Source: JAGDYD01 sp046536675 (GTDB lineage: Archaea; Micrarchaeota; Micrarchaeia; Micrarchaeales; CABMGC01). From it: DNA of 8,460 nucleotides. The position numbers and the translations under genes are program-made. Below are positions 5,580-8,460 of this stretch, one piece after another. Below the pieces are notes generated by a model. That model worked only from the letters and a program-made list of their open reading frames with translations, did no database searches and was not told the origin of the DNA. Position 1 is the stretch's first letter; each line of letters begins with the position of its first letter. The stretch spans positions 1 to 8,460 of the forward strand of contig JAWDMK010000028.1 of NCBI GenBank assembly GCA_046536675.1, given 5' to 3'.

Positions 5580-6068
5580 TTGTTTGGAATAGAAGTTTTT
5601 ACCTTTGTGCTCATCACAATTTTCACGCTAGGATCAGCCTTCTTTGTATACCTATCAAAATCGATAATGAGATCTGCTATAGCACTCGCTATTGCCTTCT
5701 TTGGCGGATCGCTTGCAATACTCTTTACCGGCGAGAGCGTTCTTGCACTCATGCAGCTCTTAATATTCGTTGGTGGATTATCAACATATTTTATAATAAC
5801 ACTTTCTTTGGAGCATGGAAAGAGTAGAAATGCAAACCTAATATATTTCTCTATACTTGCGATCGTAATTGCCTCTTCACTGATTATAATGTTCATGCAG
5901 TCAAGTGAACCGGCAAATGCGCAAATAATGCAAAACGGCTTTCTGGCAAGCTTTGCGAACAGCGAGGAAAGTGCATATTATCTTCTATACATTATTGCAT
6001 TTCTCCCATTTGCAGGAGCAATAGGTAGTATACTTCTTATAAGGAGGTTTGTGAAGGTGTTGAAATGA
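5580..6068 (+). CDS. nuoJ: Complex I subunit NuoJ (ND6-like membrane subunit)
   Basis: NuoJ lies in the membrane arm between NuoH/A and NuoK; its third helix with a pi-bulge shifts during the catalytic cycle. The 162-residue protein has five predicted helices (about 2-24, 32-50, 54-77, 86-106 and 133-155). Helix 3 carries LALMQLLIFVGGLSTYFIIT (55-74), which corresponds to the family's IQ..VY.GA...LFVF element with the tyrosine replaced by phenylalanine (F63). The last helix shows FLPFAGAIGSILLIRR (141-156), the usual end motif. Here nuoJ is a single gene rather than the split pair seen in methanogen fpo operons. It starts with TTG and overlaps nuoK by 4 nt (ATGA). Confidence 0.88.
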   Translation: MFGIEVFTFVLITIFTLGSAFFVYLSKSIMRSAIALAIAFFGGSLAILFTGESVLALMQLLIFVGGLSTYFIITLSLEHGKSRNANLIYFSILAIVIASSLIIMFMQSSEPANAQIMQNGFLASFANSEESAYYLLYIIAFLPFAGAIGSILLIRRFVKVLK

Positions 6069-6358
6069 TGTTACTGCTTTATCTAAGCATTGCCCTTATG
6101 GGAATGGGGCTTGCTGGAGTGATTGCTAGCCGTAACATTATATTAACAGTATTCTCTATTGAGATTATATTTCTTGCAAGCATTGTATTCTTAGCATATG
6201 GTATTACATACAACCAAAGCACGTATGGTTCTGAAATGATTTTAGCTATATGGGCTGTTGCGGCGTTGGATGCGATGGTACTTGTGGTTATTTATTTGAT
6301 ACTAGGACGCATAGGTTCAAAATTCAACATAAAGGAATTTTTGGAATTTAAGGGATAG
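6065..6358 (+). CDS. nuoK: Complex I subunit NuoK (ND4L-like, MrpC-related)
   Basis: NuoK has three membrane helices (about 3-21, 27-48 and 58-80) and carries two buried acids of the central proton path. The first, E33 in VFSIEIIFLAS, is present and matches E36 of the E. coli subunit. The second is expected 36 residues later, in the AAAEAA motif, and here reads AALDAM with D69, so the acid is kept but shortened from glutamate to aspartate. Length (97) is normal. The ATG at 6065 overlaps the nuoJ stop as ATGA and has AGGTG at 6055-6059; ATG 6068 would be an alternative one codon later. The C-terminal tail after residue 81 is polar. Confidence 0.9.
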   Translation: MMLLLYLSIALMGMGLAGVIASRNIILTVFSIEIIFLASIVFLAYGITYNQSTYGSEMILAIWAVAALDAMVLVVIYLILGRIGSKFNIKEFLEFKG

Positions 6359-6360
6359 AG

Positions 6361-8091
6361 ATGATTGCACTTATATTACTAATACCTTTGCTCGTTGCTC
6401 TGCCAATCATAGCTTTAATGAGAGAAAGTAAAAGAATAGCATATACAGCAATCGCTGCGAGTATAGTAAGCCTTGCGCTTCTTCCTTTTGTTAACCTAGG
6501 AACCTTTAGTATAGATTGGTTTAATGTAGGTGGTTTTGAATTTAGCCTTGTTAGCTCTGTTTCAGAATTGAATATTGTGCTTCTTATACTTGTATTCCTT
6601 TTAGCACCATTCATATATACATATTCTCTTGGTTACATTAAAAACAGAAGCGAGTTCAAACGATATTATATTGAGATGGTAGCATTCACTGCTGCTATGG
6701 CTTCATTTGCAATCGCAGGCAATTTTATCCTTCTTTTTCTGGCATGGGAATTCCTTAGCATTACCAGCTATCTTCTCATAGGTTTTTGGTATAGAAAGAG
6801 GAATGCCGCCCTCGCCGCAAGAAAGGCGGTTACAATTGTGTTTATAGGCGATATCTCTCTACTTGCATCAATAGCCTTGTTTTGGAATGTTTATGGCACG
6901 CTTACATTCTCAAGCATAAATGCTGCAGGTGGAATAGCATCTAGTGCTGCTGTGCTTTTACTTATAATAGCAATATTTACCAAATCAGCCCAGTTTCCAT
7001 TTAATGAATGGCTTCCCGACGCAATGGAAGGCCCTGTTCCTGTTTCTGCATATCTGCATTCTGCAACAATGGTAAAGGCTGGCGTGTTTGCAGCAATGGT
7101 GCTGTTTCCGATCTTTGCACATACGCACACGCTTATTTATTTTCTAACCATCGGCATGCTAACAGCAGTGATAGCTACTACAAATGCAATGAGGGAAAAA
7201 CACGTCAAAAGGGTCTTGGCATATTCGACTGTGCAGGAGCTAGCACTTATGCTAAGTGCCATTGGGGTTGGTGCACTCGGGGCTGCGCTTTATTTCTTCT
7301 TTGCACAAGCATTCTACAAAGCACTTCTCTTCTTCAGCTCAGGAGTAATGATGGATGCAAATGAAAATGAAAATATAGATTCTATATATGGTCTTAAAAA
7401 GAACAAGCTTGTCTTCCTCTCTACTATATTCGGCGTTTTGGCGCTTGCAGGATTCATACCTTTTGACGGCTTCTTCTCGAACGTTATGATAAGCAGCTCA
7501 TTCTCAACAAATCTGTTTGCATATATAATAATAAGCCTCATAAGCATTGCCACAAGCTTTTTCATATTCAGATGGTTCTTTGCTGTTTCAAAAGATACAA
7601 AAAACAGAAATATAACAGCGAGTTATAGAATCCAGCCAAGGAGCATGCTCATAAGCATTGCATCACTTGCGGTAATACTGCTTATTGCGAGCATCGTATT
7701 CTTCTACTTCGGCAAGTTTGGATATAGGCTTAGTTTAAACTTGGATGAAGCGCTCATCGAAACCGTTCTTGTCTTTATAGGCTTTGGGATAAGCTATGCG
7801 GTATATGAAAAGAGGAAATTTTCAATAAAGTCAAACTTTTTGGACAAAATAGCATATAATAGCGTTGCGACTAATATATTTTACAACTGGTTTGCAGAAT
7901 TTATTTACAAGATAAGCGAAGGAATAGGCATATTTGACCTTTATATAAATGACCTGTTTGACTGGATTGGGCATATAGCTGTAAGGCTTGGAGATATTAC
8001 AAGAAATTTGGCAAATGGAGATATCAGCTTCTATGCGTTGATTATTGTAGTAAGCATAATTGCGATAGGTGCATTGGTGTTGTTTGTATGA
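6361..8091 (+). CDS. nuoL: Complex I antiporter-like subunit NuoL (ND5-like)
   Basis: NuoL is the distal proton-pumping subunit, related to Mrp antiporters. All family blocks can be followed over 576 residues: FLAWEFLSITSYLLIGFWY (126-144) with E130, TKSAQFPFNEWLPDAMEGP (207-225) with K208, the HSATMVKAGV segment with H233, and KRVLAYST (283-290). K319 lies in AFYKALLFFSSG. The region 495-555 fits the long amphipathic helix that runs along the membrane arm, followed by a last membrane helix. Departures from the family are clear: the TM12 block usually written FAGFFSKDEIL reads FDGFFSNVMIS, so the key lysine is N374. The histidines preceding the K319 block (H..THA) are replaced (FFFAQA), and AYSTxSQ reads AYSTVQE. 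The gene starts 3 bp after nuoK and overlaps nuoM by 4 nt. Confidence 0.94.
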   Translation: MIALILLIPLLVALPIIALMRESKRIAYTAIAASIVSLALLPFVNLGTFSIDWFNVGGFEFSLVSSVSELNIVLLILVFLLAPFIYTYSLGYIKNRSEFKRYYIEMVAFTAAMASFAIAGNFILLFLAWEFLSITSYLLIGFWYRKRNAALAARKAVTIVFIGDISLLASIALFWNVYGTLTFSSINAAGGIASSAAVLLLIIAIFTKSAQFPFNEWLPDAMEGPVPVSAYLHSATMVKAGVFAAMVLFPIFAHTHTLIYFLTIGMLTAVIATTNAMREKHVKRVLAYSTVQELALMLSAIGVGALGAALYFFFAQAFYKALLFFSSGVMMDANENENIDSIYGLKKNKLVFLSTIFGVLALAGFIPFDGFFSNVMISSSFSTNLFAYIIISLISIATSFFIFRWFFAVSKDTKNRNITASYRIQPRSMLISIASLAVILLIASIVFFYFGKFGYRLSLNLDEALIETVLVFIGFGISYAVYEKRKFSIKSNFLDKIAYNSVATNIFYNWFAEFIYKISEGIGIFDLYINDLFDWIGHIAVRLGDITRNLANGDISFYALIIVVSIIAIGALVLFV

Positions 8092-8460
8092 TTCCGACAT
8101 TGCTAATAATGGTGCTTCTCCCGCTTGCAGGGCTTCTTGGCATAGTGGGCTTGAGGAAAGGTGTTAGCAAAATTGCACTTAGCATTGCTGTGCTTGAGTT
8201 ACTCCTCTTTATTTATGCAGCCTACACGCTTTCACATTCTGGCCCGTTTAATGAGAGCTATCCTTTTATACCGAAGCTGGGAATTAATTTTGAATTTTCG
8301 CTTAATAATCTCAATTTTGTGTTTGTATTTCTTTCTATTATTGTCTTTACCGCTGCATCTGCCACAAGTGCATTCTTTACAAAGGAAGAGCGCATAGGCT
8401 ATTACTCTCTTTTCATGCTTGTTGAAAGTGGTGTACTGGGAATGTTCCTTTCAGGCAATC
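8088..8460 (+). CDS. nuoM: Complex I antiporter-like subunit NuoM (ND4-like), N-terminal part
   Basis: The frame opens with an ATG overlapping the nuoL stop (ATGA at 8088-8091) and stays open to the window edge, giving 124 codons and one extra base. A GGTG at 8076-8079 may serve as ribosome binding site. The translation begins MIPTLLIMVLLPLAGLLGI, a first membrane helix, then a second helix at about 27-47. The FIPKLGINFEFSLNNLNFVF stretch corresponds to the family's LGI.F..GLDGLS..F element, and a third helix precedes a charged loop and YYSLFMLVESGVLGMFLSGN. This order and the position after nuoL identify NuoM rather than NuoN, although antiporter-like subunits are similar at the N-terminus. 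The catalytic TM5 glutamate and TM7 lysine lie outside the window. Confidence 0.85.
   Translation, partial: MIPTLLIMVLLPLAGLLGIVGLRKGVSKIALSIAVLELLLFIYAAYTLSHSGPFNESYPFIPKLGINFEFSLNNLNFVFVFLSIIVFTAASATSAFFTKEERIGYYSLFMLVESGVLGMFLSGN

Noticed and set aside
7008..7364. Plus-strand second-frame open stretch within nuoL
   Set aside because: It lies wholly inside conserved nuoL blocks, is cysteine/serine-rich and matches no family.
8161..8397. Plus-strand open frame over the nuoM start region
   Set aside because: The nuoM frame from 8088 stays open to the edge and gives complex I-like sequence; this one is an out-of-frame shadow.
1..8460. CRISPR arrays, insertion sequences, tRNA or rRNA genes
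   Set aside because: No repeated spacer pattern, transposase frame, terminal inverted repeats or cloverleaf-forming stretch was seen; almost all bases are coding.

Overview
This window reads as archaeal. The evidence seen directly is a PriL-type primase large subunit, the start of a probable RNase P subunit of the Rpp21 type, TATA boxes about 27 nt before the first codons of lead genes (a leaderless layout), and GGTGA-type ribosome binding sites inside the operon. The sequence is AT-rich, with AGA/AGG arginine codons and many CTT leucine and AGC serine codons. A complex I operon without the NADH-input genes nuoE, nuoF and nuoG, combined with an unusually compact primase subunit, suggests an acidophilic archaeon of the Thermoplasmata or of the ARMAN/DPANN type (Micrarchaeota, Parvarchaeota). 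That placement is inference and cannot be settled from this window.

Layout. Bases 1-359 hold two minus-strand genes: the 5' end of a probable RNase P component 4 gene running off the left edge, preceded by a small stand-alone ATP-cone protein. A 127-bp divergent gap separates them from a plus-strand pair: priL (487-1419) and an immediately abutting 46-residue zinc-finger microprotein (1420-1560). A minus-strand gene for an unrecognised 92-residue protein (1557-1835) meets the zinc-finger gene tail to tail with overlapping stop codons. From 1919 to the right edge runs one dense plus-strand operon, nuoA-B-C-D-H-I-J-K-L-M, with nuoM cut by the window end.

How the genes work together. NuoB, C, D and I form the connecting arm carrying iron-sulfur clusters N2, N6a and N6b and the quinone site. 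NuoA, H, J, K, L and M form the proton-pumping membrane arm. The gene order matches the archaeal Fpo/Nuo type in which the NADH module is absent, so the electron donor is not given by these genes. Several charged residues that are conserved in the family's proton path are replaced here (in NuoA, NuoH, NuoK and especially NuoL), while the core metal-binding motifs of NuoB and NuoI are intact.

The most unusual item is priL. Its N-terminal half is recognisable PriL, but the usual four-cysteine iron-sulfur domain is missing. The C-terminal 100 residues instead resemble the helix-bundle domain known from PriX and plasmid primases. A perfect 7+2+7 palindrome sits between the divergent promoters of the nuo operon and the unknown 92-residue gene and is a candidate operator. 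No RNA genes, insertion sequences, CRISPR arrays or attachment sites were found, and no gene-free stretch exceeds about 130 bases.
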